Part shown: positions 1-6,152 of the stretch, one piece after another
Position numbering within the stretch: position 1 is the stretch's first letter
How the letters are laid out: the number at the start of each line of letters is the position of its first letter
Origin: Chloroflexota bacterium
GTDB lineage: Bacteria > Chloroflexota > Limnocylindria > Limnocylindrales > Limnocylindraceae
Reading direction: 5' to 3'
Assembly: GCA_009692905.1 (NCBI GenBank)
Contig: SHYI01000061.1
Coordinates: 1-6,152, forward strand
Length of the DNA: 6,152 bases
Notes under the pieces: model-generated
Told to the model about the DNA's origin: nothing
Seen by the model: only the letters and a program-made list of their open reading frames with translations
Database searches by the model: none
Position numbers and translations under genes: made by a program

Positions 1-237
1 GTTGAGGTCGCAGCGGGCGAGGCGATCGAACTCTGGGCGCGGAGTGGGCTGAATAAGGCGGCGACCGCATTCAACGGATGGGCACTCCCCGAGCCCGAGG
101 CTGGCAGCGCCGCCGATCCGGCCAACCTGCCGAAGGCGGGTGAGATCGATGGGCCAGCCGGTGCCGATGGAATTCGCAAGACCGCACATGGATGGCGCAA
201 GTTGCTCGGTCGCGACAAGGCCGATCGCGAAGGGTGA
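1..237 (+). CDS. pth: Probable peptidyl-tRNA hydrolase, C-terminal fragment (5' end outside window)
   Basis: An open frame enters at base 1 and stops at TGA 235-237, leaving 78 residues. Residues 3-27 resemble the last helix of bacterial Pth: a pattern of A..A...W...GL..A...FNGW, as in the family's closing segment (compare the E. coli end with W..GL.KA.N). Pth cleaves the ester bond of peptidyl-tRNA released from stalled ribosomes, recycling tRNA in the cytoplasm. The catalytic His/Asp/Asn region lies upstream and cannot be seen. Pth usually ends soon after this helix, but here about 50 residues follow: a Pro/Ala/Gly/acidic stretch (about 28-57), then a basic end (about 58-78, with RK, WRKLLGR and DKADR). 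The position directly before mfd supports the call, since pth-mfd neighbourhoods are common. The fragment is short and recognition rests on one helix plus context, so the identification is probable and not certain. Confidence 0.68.
   Translation, partial: VEVAAGEAIELWARSGLNKAATAFNGWALPEPEAGSAADPANLPKAGEIDGPAGADGIRKTAHGWRKLLGRDKADREG
234..237 (+). promoter_or_regulatory. GTGA stop/start overlap coupling pth to mfd
   Basis: The sequence GTGA contains the proposed mfd start (GTG 234-236) and the upstream TGA stop (235-237). Such 4-base overlaps usually indicate translational coupling. The purine run GAAGG at 229-233 touches the start codon, too close for ideal Shine-Dalgarno spacing. AAGG at 217-220 is about 13 bases away, which is rather far. 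Re-initiation by the terminating ribosome is the simplest reading. Confidence 0.55.
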
Positions 238-3200
238 ATCGCCACACGCCGTCACTCGCACCACTCCTCGACACGCTGCGCGCCGCAGCACCATTCACGG
301 CACTCACCAAGCAACTATCGAAGAGCGACGCATCGCTCATTCACGTTCCCCATGCCGCAAAGGCGCAGCTCGGCGCGGCGCTCGCCGCTGATCGGCGCAT
401 CGTTTGGGTTGCGCGCGACCCCGAGGTCGCCGAACGTGTTGCCGATGCGCTGCGCTCCTGGTTCCACGACCCAACCGCCGTCGTACTACTTGAGCCGCGC
501 AGCGCACTGCCGTATGAGCGTGGCGAACTGGTCATCGATGAGTCGGCCGGCCGCGTTGCGACGCTCGCCGCGTGGCATGAGGGGAGCCCACGCATCCTGG
601 TGACCTCGCTGCTCGCGGTGGCACAGCCAACGATTTCGCTTGCCGATCTGCGCGCCGAGACACTCCTCTTGCGCGCGGGCGATCGCATCACCCTCGACGC
701 GGTGACGTCGCGCGCCATTGCCCTCGGCTACGAGGCCGTCCCTCTCGTTGGTGGCCGCGGCGAGATTGCGCGACGCGGGGGAATCGTCGACCTCTTCCCC
801 GCGGGCGAGACCTCCCCGCTCCGCATTGAATGGTTCGGCGATGAGATTGAGAGCATTCGCCGCATTGACCCAGCCGACCAGCGCAGTCGTGAGGCGGTGC
901 CGCTCGTGCAACTCCTCCCAGCGAGTGAGTTCCCCCTCGACGCGGCGCGCGTTGCGGCCGCCCGGGCAACCGCCGAAGGGATCGTGCGCGGCGGCGGCGA
1001 AACCGAACTGCCGCCACGACTCGAAGAGGACCTTGCACGATGGGAGGCGGGGATTGCCGCGCGCAACCAGGCGGAGCGCGGCGACGGTCTGGAACTCTGG
1101 TCGGTGTTGCTGAGCGCGGAGCGCGCCTACGACCAGGTGGGCGATGTGCTGGTGGTGCTCGATGAGCCGGGCGAGTTGCGCCAAGCCGCCGATGCACTCT
1201 CGCGTCAGACCGAGGAGCGCGCCGACGTGCTGCGCACCACACGCCTGCTGCCCGCAGGTTGGCCGTCACCGATCCCAGAGGGTGCTGCACTCATTGCGGC
1301 ACTCACCACCGCGGGTCATCAACGACTAGCGCTCACCTGGAGCTCTGATGCAACGACGCTGATTCGCGCCGAAGGTGACGACTCATTCGGCTGGCACGAC
1401 CCGGTGGTGCCGAGCGGGCGATCGCGCGCACTCACCGAGGGCCTCGAAACCTGGCGCCGCGACAAGGCGCGGGTACTGATCGTTTCGGAGCAGGCGGCAC
1501 GTATTGCCGAGCTGATCACCGAGGGTGGCGAGCGCGCGGTGGTGAGCGAGAGATTGATCAGCAACCCGAAGCCTGGCTCGCTGACGATTCTGACGGGCGG
1601 CCTCGACGGCGGATTCCAGGGCGGCGTCGATGGGCTGACGGTGATCACCGATCGCGAACTCTTCGGTGCGACACGTGTTCGTCGACCGGCGGTGCACCGT
1701 CGCGGCATCACGCGTGAGGCGGCGGAGCGACTCACCCCGGGCGACTACCTGGTGCATGTAGACCACGGTGTTGGTCGCTTCGTGGGCATGCTGCGCCGCG
1801 GCGGTGATGGTGATCAGCGCGATTACCTGGAGATTGCCTACGGCGGCACTGACACCGTCTTCACGCCGGTCGAGCAGTTGGCGCGCATTGCGCGCTACAC
1901 TGGCTCAGAGCATCCGCAACTCAGTCGACTTGGCGGTGGGGAGTGGCGCCGCGCCAAGGAGCGCGCCAAGAAGGCGGCCGACGATCTCGCCGACGAGCTG
2001 CTGCGCATTTATGCGGCACGTGAACTCGCACATCGTCCAGCGATCACGCCGGGGAGTCCGTGGCTCTCCGAGTTTGAGGCGGCCTTCCCGTATCGCGAAA
2101 CGCCAGATCAGCTCACCGCCATCGAGGCAACCAAGGGTGACTTGTCGCGGCCGCGCCCCATGGATCGCGTGATCGTGGGTGACGTTGGCTACGGGAAGAC
2201 CGAGGTGGCGCTGCGCGCCGCCTTCGCCGTGCTCGAGGCGGGGCGCCAGGTTGCCGTACTGGTGCCCACCACCGTGCTCGCCCTGCAGCACATCGAGACC
2301 TTCCGTCGCCGCCTCGCGGCGTATCCGTTCCGCCTCGAACTCCTCTCCCGGAGCGTTCCCACCGCGCGACAGGCCGAGATCGTCGCCAAGCTCGCCACCG
2401 GCGAAGTCGACCTGGTCGTCGCCACCCACCGACTCCTTTCGAAGGATGTCGCCTTCAAGCACCTTGGCCTCCTCGTCGTTGATGAGGAGCACCGCTTCGG
2501 CGTTGCCGCCAAGGAGCGCATGAAGTCGCTGCGCGCCGAACTCGACGTGATGACCCTCACCGCGACGCCGATCCCGCGCACCCTCAACCTCGCCCTCTCG
2601 GGGATTCGCGACCTCTCCACCATTGAGACCCCACCAGAGGATCGCCACCCTGTGGCGACGCGCGTCACCGAGGCGAGTCTCGAACTGGTGCGCGACGCAC
2701 TGTTGCGCGAGCTGGAGCGCGGCGGTCAGTCGTACTACGTGCATAACCGCGTTGAATCTATTGAGGCGGCAGCGGAGCAGATCCGCCGACTCGTTCCCGA
2801 TGCTCGCGTGGTGGTGGGGCACGGGCAGATGGAGGAGCGCGCACTGGAGCGCGTGATGGGTGAGTTCGTGCGCGGCGAGGCGCAGATCCTCGTCTGCACC
2901 ACCATCATCGAATCGGGTCTCGACATCCCCAACGCCAACACGATCATCATTGATCGCGCCGATCGCCTCGGCCTCGCCCAGCTCTATCAGTTGCGTGGTC
3001 GTGTTGGCCGCAGCAGTCGCCGCGCCTGGTGCTATCTCCTCTATCGGCGCGAAGAGGCGCTCACAGATGATGCGCGCAAGCGTCTGAAGGCGATCTTCGA
3101 CGCATCGCACCTCGGCGCCGGATTCCAGTTGGCACTCGCGGATCTTGAGATTCGTGGGGCGGGCGACCTGCTCGGTGGCGAACAGTCGGGGCACATTGCG

Positions 3201-3767
3201 GCGGTCGGCTTTGATCTCTACGCGCAACTCCTTGCCGATGCGGTCGAGGTGCGGCGTGCGAGCCGCGAAGGTCGCGAACCGGCGCGTCGTCGCACCGCGG
3301 CGCTTATTGATCTCCCTGTCTCCGCACACTTTGCTGAGAGCTATGTGGCAGATGAGGGGCAGCGACTCGATCTCTACCGTCGCCTCGGTATCGCCGACTC
3401 CGATGCCACGATCAACGCCATCGCCGAAGAGCTGCGCGACCGCTTCGGCGCACCGCCAGCAGAGGCGGAGCGACTCCTGGAGGTGGCGCGGCTCCGCGCC
3501 GGAGCCAGCGAGGCGGGGCTCGCCTCACTCCTTATTGAGGAGGGTCGCCTCATCGTGCGCCTCGGCGAGCTGCAGCCTGGCCTGGCAGCGCGCGCCATGG
3601 TGGCGAACCCCACTCCAGAGCTGAGCATGAGCGGCAGTCAGATCCGCAGTCGGGAGCGGGTGACGGGTGGGGAGGCGTGGCGTCTCGCCGCACGACTCGT
3701 GCAGGGGATCGTGGCTGAGGTACGCCGCTGGGAGGCGACGAACACGGCAGGCGCGCCGCTCGCGTAA
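234..3767 (+). CDS. mfd: Transcription-repair coupling factor Mfd
   Basis: Mfd is an ATP-driven DNA translocase that pushes stalled RNA polymerase off damaged template and recruits UvrA for nucleotide excision repair. From GTG 234 the product has 1177 residues, normal for the family (about 1150-1180). The domains are complete and in order. A UvrB-like N-terminal module includes RRGGIVDLFPAGE (about 180-192) followed by LRIEWF, the region that contacts UvrA in E. coli Mfd. TDRELFG (472-478) precedes the CarD-like RNA-polymerase-interacting domain beginning LTPGDYLVHVDHGVGRFVG (from 500). The superfamily 2 motor shows Walker A GDVGYGKT (649-656), Walker B DEEH (750-753), TATPIPRT (776-783) and motif VI QLRGRVGRS (919-927). 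The TRG-type segment EIRGAGDLLGGEQSGH (972-987) and the C-terminal autoinhibitory domain (from about 1020) follow. I prefer GTG 234 because it overlaps the pth stop as GTGA. An in-frame ATG at 192 would add 14 basic residues read out of frame through pth and has no clear ribosome site. Confidence 0.97.
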   Translation: MNRHTPSLAPLLDTLRAAAPFTALTKQLSKSDASLIHVPHAAKAQLGAALAADRRIVWVARDPEVAERVADALRSWFHDPTAVVLLEPRSALPYERGELVIDESAGRVATLAAWHEGSPRILVTSLLAVAQPTISLADLRAETLLLRAGDRITLDAVTSRAIALGYEAVPLVGGRGEIARRGGIVDLFPAGETSPLRIEWFGDEIESIRRIDPADQRSREAVPLVQLLPASEFPLDAARVAAARATAEGIVRGGGETELPPRLEEDLARWEAGIAARNQAERGDGLELWSVLLSAERAYDQVGDVLVVLDEPGELRQAADALSRQTEERADVLRTTRLLPAGWPSPIPEGAALIAALTTAGHQRLALTWSSDATTLIRAEGDDSFGWHDPVVPSGRSRALTEGLETWRRDKARVLIVSEQAARIAELITEGGERAVVSERLISNPKPGSLTILTGGLDGGFQGGVDGLTVITDRELFGATRVRRPAVHRRGITREAAERLTPGDYLVHVDHGVGRFVGMLRRGGDGDQRDYLEIAYGGTDTVFTPVEQLARIARYTGSEHPQLSRLGGGEWRRAKERAKKAADDLADELLRIYAARELAHRPAITPGSPWLSEFEAAFPYRETPDQLTAIEATKGDLSRPRPMDRVIVGDVGYGKTEVALRAAFAVLEAGRQVAVLVPTTVLALQHIETFRRRLAAYPFRLELLSRSVPTARQAEIVAKLATGEVDLVVATHRLLSKDVAFKHLGLLVVDEEHRFGVAAKERMKSLRAELDVMTLTATPIPRTLNLALSGIRDLSTIETPPEDRHPVATRVTEASLELVRDALLRELERGGQSYYVHNRVESIEAAAEQIRRLVPDARVVVGHGQMEERALERVMGEFVRGEAQILVCTTIIESGLDIPNANTIIIDRADRLGLAQLYQLRGRVGRSSRRAWCYLLYRREEALTDDARKRLKAIFDASHLGAGFQLALADLEIRGAGDLLGGEQSGHIAAVGFDLYAQLLADAVEVRRASREGREPARRRTAALIDLPVSAHFAESYVADEGQRLDLYRRLGIADSDATINAIAEELRDRFGAPPAEAERLLEVARLRAGASEAGLASLLIEEGRLIVRLGELQPGLAARAMVANPTPELSMSGSQIRSRERVTGGEAWRLAARLVQGIVAEVRRWEATNTAGAPLA

Positions 3768-3776
3768 ACTTCCGCG

Positions 3777-4298
3777 GTGACTCCTGAACAGCTCTCCTCG
3801 AAGATTCGAACGATCCCCGACTTTCCGAAGAAGGGGATTGTCTTTCGCGACATCACCACCCTCCTGCAGGATGGTGAGGCCTTCGCCGCCGCCCTCGAGG
3901 CGATGACCGCACCGATTCGTGTGCTGAAGCCCGACGTGATCATCGGCATCGAATCGCGCGGCTTCATCTTTGGGGCGCCGATCGCCGCCACCCTCGGCGT
4001 CGGCTTTGTGCCAGTGCGCAAGCTCGGCAAGCTCCCCGCCGAAACCATCTCGGTGGAGTACGACCTTGAGTACGGCAAGAATGTTCTCGAGATCCATCGC
4101 GATGCGCTCCAAAAGGGCGCGCGCGTCGTGATCGTCGACGACGTCCTCGCCACGGGCGGCACCGTTGCCGGCACCGTGAAACTTGTCGAGCAGCTCGGCG
4201 CGGTAGTCGTCGGCATCAGCTTCTTGGCAGAGCTCCCCGTCCTTGGTGGTCGCAAGCGACTCCCAGACGGCATCGTCTCGGCGATCATCGCCTTCTAG
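3777..4298 (+). CDS. apt: Adenine phosphoribosyltransferase
   Basis: Apt converts adenine and PRPP to AMP and pyrophosphate in the cytoplasmic purine salvage pathway. The product has 173 residues, typical for short bacterial Apt (about 170-183). All family landmarks are present: the N-terminal IRTIPDFPKKGIVFRDIT (10-27), GIESRGF (57-63), the flexible-loop region around RKLGKLPAETISVEYDLEYG (ending near 100), and the PRPP-binding signature VVIVDDVLATGGT (117-129) with its two adjacent aspartates. The C-terminal part keeps the usual F.AELPVLGGRKRLP pattern. The start is GTG at 3777, 9 bases after the mfd stop. No strong Shine-Dalgarno is visible there, so translation probably depends on ribosomes leaving mfd. 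Starting at this GTG places the conserved IPDFP block at the usual distance from the N terminus. The following gene resembles MtnA, and Apt could take up adenine released from methylthioadenosine; that link is inferred from position only. Confidence 0.97.
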   Translation: MTPEQLSSKIRTIPDFPKKGIVFRDITTLLQDGEAFAAALEAMTAPIRVLKPDVIIGIESRGFIFGAPIAATLGVGFVPVRKLGKLPAETISVEYDLEYGKNVLEIHRDALQKGARVVIVDDVLATGGTVAGTVKLVEQLGAVVVGISFLAELPVLGGRKRLPDGIVSAIIAF

Positions 4299-4306
4299 TC
4301 GCCGCT

Positions 4307-5527
4307 ATGGCGAAGCGCCCTGCAAGCGATCGTAGATCCTTCCTTCGCAGCATCGCCAACGATGGTGCCGCCACCGCCGGATCACTCTTCGGCGCTCTCG
4401 GCGCCCTGCGCGGTCAGGCGCAGTCAATCAGTGCCGACCTGGCTACACCCACGCGTGAACCTGGCGTCGAGCCAACACGCCGACGCGCCGCAGAGACGCA
4501 TCTCGACATGCCGGGCGATGCGGGGCTAATCAAGGCGGGCGCAGCGGCCCCAGAGCCAGCCTTCGCCTCACCGATTCGCGACGAAGAGGGCGCTGTGATC
4601 GTGCTCGATGTTCGTGCCCTCCCAGCGGTGATCGCTGAGCGCCGCGCGACGAGCGCGAGCAGCATCGCCGCACTCCTGGCCGTTGACGCCATTGCCCCCG
4701 GTCCGATCCGTGGCCTTGCCGCCGCCTTCGCCCTCGCCCTCGCCAGTGTCGGCTCGGTCGGTGGTCGCGTTGCACGCCTCCATGCCGCCGCCGCCGCGCT
4801 TCGTAACGCCGCACCACTGGCAGGCTCACTGCACGCCGAACTTGACGCACTCCTCCCTGCTGCCTTGGGGGGCGAGAACCTCGATGCCGCGATCGCCGCG
4901 CGCGCGGCAACGCAGCTCGGTCAGCGTGCCGCGTACGGCAAGCGCATCGCCGCAACGCTGAAGAGCGCAGGCCTTGCTCGCGGCGCGATCATCGCCAGCG
5001 GACCTGGACTCGGCGCCACCGCGTGGGGCGACCTCGCCCCACTGCATGAGGCGCTGCGCCACCTCGCTGTGCGCACGATCACGATCGCTGCCGGCCCCAC
5101 GGTCGATGTGCGCGGCGCAGCACGACTCGGCGCCATCGACGCCGCCGACGCGGTGCGCGCCGGCCTCACCCCACGACTCTTGGAAGACGGCCAACTCGCG
5201 AGTGAGATCGCGAATGCTGACGGCCCGATCGGCGCACTGATCCTTGGTAGCGATGCGATCAGCCGTGCCGGCTACGCCGTGGTGCCAGCGGGTGGCGTCG
5301 GCCTCGCCGCCGCCGCACTCTTCTCAGGTGTGCCCGTCTACCTGGTTGTCGGATCTGCAGCGACCGATTTCACCGGCGCCGAACTCACCAAGCGCGTTGT
5401 GGCGGTCAACAGCGCGGCGGCGCAACGCGGCGCACCATTCGCTGCGCGTGGCGTAACAAGTGGCGTGCAGGTTGCAACACCACGCGTTGAGCTGCTGGCA
5501 CTTGACGGCATCACGCTGATTGACTGA
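4307..5527 (+). CDS. Divergent MtnA / eIF-2B alpha-family protein with N-terminal extension
   Basis: The product has 406 alanine-rich residues. From about residue 97 it follows the layout of methylthioribose-1-phosphate isomerase (MtnA) and eIF-2B-alpha-like proteins: VIVLDVRALP (97-106), GPIRGLAAAFALAL (132-145, like the MtnA VRGAPAIG...AA.AL block), IIASGPGLGA (228-237), a GPTVDVRGAARL segment resembling the ETRP..QGARL block, ILGSDAI (312-318, like VGADRI), then a GVPVYLVVGSAATD segment. MtnA isomerises methylthioribose-1-phosphate using a Cys and an Asp. The Asp equivalent (D316) is kept, but the Cys position in THCN is replaced (about G232), so normal isomerase activity is doubtful. Residues 1-95 are an extra N-terminal region with DRRSFLR (8-14) and an uncharged Ala/Gly/Leu stretch (21-34), similar to a twin-arginine signal but with no clear Ala-X-Ala cleavage site. 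The gene starts 8 bases after apt. Family assignment is fairly likely; function is unknown. Confidence 0.62.
   Translation: MAKRPASDRRSFLRSIANDGAATAGSLFGALGALRGQAQSISADLATPTREPGVEPTRRRAAETHLDMPGDAGLIKAGAAAPEPAFASPIRDEEGAVIVLDVRALPAVIAERRATSASSIAALLAVDAIAPGPIRGLAAAFALALASVGSVGGRVARLHAAAAALRNAAPLAGSLHAELDALLPAALGGENLDAAIAARAATQLGQRAAYGKRIAATLKSAGLARGAIIASGPGLGATAWGDLAPLHEALRHLAVRTITIAAGPTVDVRGAARLGAIDAADAVRAGLTPRLLEDGQLASEIANADGPIGALILGSDAISRAGYAVVPAGGVGLAAAALFSGVPVYLVVGSAATDFTGAELTKRVVAVNSAAAQRGAPFAARGVTSGVQVATPRVELLALDGITLID
4331..4408 (+). other. Twin-arginine-like N-terminal segment of the MtnA-like protein
   Basis: Residues 9-34 of the MtnA-like protein begin with RRSFLR, close to the Tat consensus (S/T)RRxFLK but with Asp before the arginines. 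A segment with Asn and Asp at 18-19 and then an uncharged stretch AATAGSLFGALGAL (21-34) follows. The hydrophobicity is modest, as in some Tat signals. There is no convincing signal peptidase motif, and the rest of the protein resembles cytoplasmic enzymes. An amphipathic helix or a partner-binding segment is an equally good explanation. Confidence 0.3.
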
Positions 5528-5529
5528 TG
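5525..5529 (+). promoter_or_regulatory. TGATG stop/start overlap coupling the MtnA-like gene to the acetyltransferase
   Basis: TGA (5525-5527) ends the MtnA-like gene, and its last A begins the ATG (5527-5529) of the next frame. The bases before it carry no recognisable Shine-Dalgarno sequence. The one-base overlap suggests termination-reinitiation, so the two proteins are probably made in linked amounts. Confidence 0.55.
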
Positions 5530-6152
5530 AGCACCACGCCGATAGAGGTTTCGGCAACGCGCGATCGCGAGCTGGTGCGATCGCTCATCACCGGCGACCG
5601 CTGGATTACGGCACACGCCCTGGCCGATCTTGATGATGGTGAGTTTCCGCGCACGCGCTGTTTCGTTGCGCGCCGCGGCGCAACGCCAATTGCACTCGGC
5701 ATGGAGTACTCGGGGTGGGCGCCGCAGCCGCTGCATCTGTACGGTGAGCCAGAGGGGATCGCCACCATCTTGCAGCACGGGATTCGCCCACGCGCCGCCT
5801 GGGTGCCGACGCCGATCGGGGGGAACCCAGTCCTCGATCTGACCTACGAGACGGAGAAGATCAACCCGATGCTGCGCATGGGTCTGACGCGTGCCGAGTT
5901 CGTGCCATACACGGGCCCCGCCGCAGCGCTGGTCGTGCCGCTCATCCCCTCCGATGCGCAAGCGCTGAATCACCTCTACCAGTTGGGCTTCGCCGCATGG
6001 CTCCCACCACTCGCGGTTGCTGAGGGGGTCTATCGCGGCATTCACCGCAACGGCAAGTTGGTCGCCGCGGCCGGAACCCACGTGGTCGGTCGGCGCGAGC
6101 GTATCGCCGTGGTCGGCAACGTGCTGACGGCATCTAGCGCGCGTGGCAACGG
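5527..6152 (+). CDS. GNAT-family (FR47-like) N-acetyltransferase, 3' end outside window
   Basis: The frame opened by ATG 5527 has no stop before the window end, giving 208 complete residues of an unfinished protein. GNAT enzymes transfer an acetyl group from acetyl-CoA to an amine. The visible second half fits FR47-like GNATs: an LNHLYQLGF helix, EGVYRGIHRNGKLVAAAGTHV, then RIAVVGNVLTASSARGNG at the very edge. The last part is the beta-4 strand leading into motif A, where the RGxG pattern (R206, G207, and a G starting in the final two bases) binds the CoA pyrophosphate. Residues 1-130 form a less conserved N-terminal half, which in related two-part GNATs is often a degenerate acetyltransferase lobe. 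The substrate cannot be predicted. The start overlaps the preceding stop, placing this gene in the same transcription unit. Family assignment is strong; the specific role is unknown. Confidence 0.85.
   Translation, partial: MSTTPIEVSATRDRELVRSLITGDRWITAHALADLDDGEFPRTRCFVARRGATPIALGMEYSGWAPQPLHLYGEPEGIATILQHGIRPRAAWVPTPIGGNPVLDLTYETEKINPMLRMGLTRAEFVPYTGPAAALVVPLIPSDAQALNHLYQLGFAAWLPPLAVAEGVYRGIHRNGKLVAAAGTHVVGRRERIAVVGNVLTASSARGN

Noticed and set aside
486..1184. Minus-strand frame of 232 codons under the mfd N-terminal domain
   Set aside because: It is antisense to a well-supported conserved domain and has no recognisable motif, so it is a codon-bias shadow.
1905..3329. Long open frame of 474 codons on the minus strand inside mfd
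   Set aside because: It lies wholly antisense to the helicase motor of mfd. Long shadow frames are expected in GC-rich genes with strong third-position bias. Its translation is rich in Arg, Ala, Gly and His, with no recognisable domain.
234..3767. RecG or UvrB as an alternative identity for the large helicase gene
   Set aside because: The motor resembles RecG and the N terminus resembles UvrB, but a CarD-like domain between them plus the TRG segment and C-terminal domain are specific to Mfd.
3765..3780. Possible promoter or terminator between mfd and apt
   Set aside because: Only 9 bases separate the genes. There is no stem-loop with a T run and no recognisable -10/-35 pair.
4307..5527. Canonical methylthioribose-1-phosphate isomerase (mtnA) assignment
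   Set aside because: The cysteine of the THCN motif is absent and conservation is low outside a few blocks, so a plain mtnA label would overstate the evidence.
5338..6081. Minus-strand frame of 247 codons across the end of the MtnA-like gene and the acetyltransferase
   Set aside because: The plus-strand acetyltransferase frame stays open to the window end and shows GNAT motifs. The antisense product shows no family pattern and spans two genes.

Overview
This is a GC-rich bacterial chromosomal segment with no intergenic space. Five plus-strand coding regions are packed end to end; two of them run off the window. In order they are: the C-terminal end of a probable peptidyl-tRNA hydrolase (pth), a complete transcription-repair coupling factor (mfd), a complete adenine phosphoribosyltransferase (apt), a complete but divergent member of the MtnA/eIF-2B-alpha fold family, and the N-terminal part of a GNAT-type acetyltransferase. 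I see no RNA genes, mobile elements, CRISPR arrays, long repeats or terminators.

Layout. pth ends at 237 and overlaps the likely GTG start of mfd (GTGA, 234-237). mfd ends at 3767 and apt starts with GTG at 3777, 9 nt later. apt ends at 4298 and the next gene starts at 4307, 8 nt later. That gene ends at 5527, and its stop shares one base with the ATG of the acetyltransferase (TGATG, 5525-5529). None of these junctions has room for a promoter plus terminator, and none shows a well-placed strong Shine-Dalgarno sequence. The set looks like one transcription unit with translational coupling. Its promoter would lie upstream of base 1.

Function. Pth (recycling of peptidyl-tRNA) and Mfd (removal of stalled RNA polymerase and recruitment of UvrA) are housekeeping proteins, and pth-mfd adjacency is familiar from several bacterial phyla. 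Apt salvages adenine. The MtnA-like gene beside it is the most unusual element. MtnA handles the sugar half of methylthioadenosine after adenine is released, so an apt neighbour is suggestive. However, this protein lacks the cysteine expected in the MtnA active site and carries an N-terminal extension of about 95 residues with a twin-arginine-like motif. Its present activity is therefore uncertain.

Organism. The strong G/C bias at third positions, frequent GTG starts and this gene set fit a high-GC free-living bacterium. A Chloroflexota-like lineage is plausible, but this is a weak inference from style and not from a marker gene comparison. Most of the window is ordinary core genome; the points worth a second look are the MtnA-like protein and the Pth tail.
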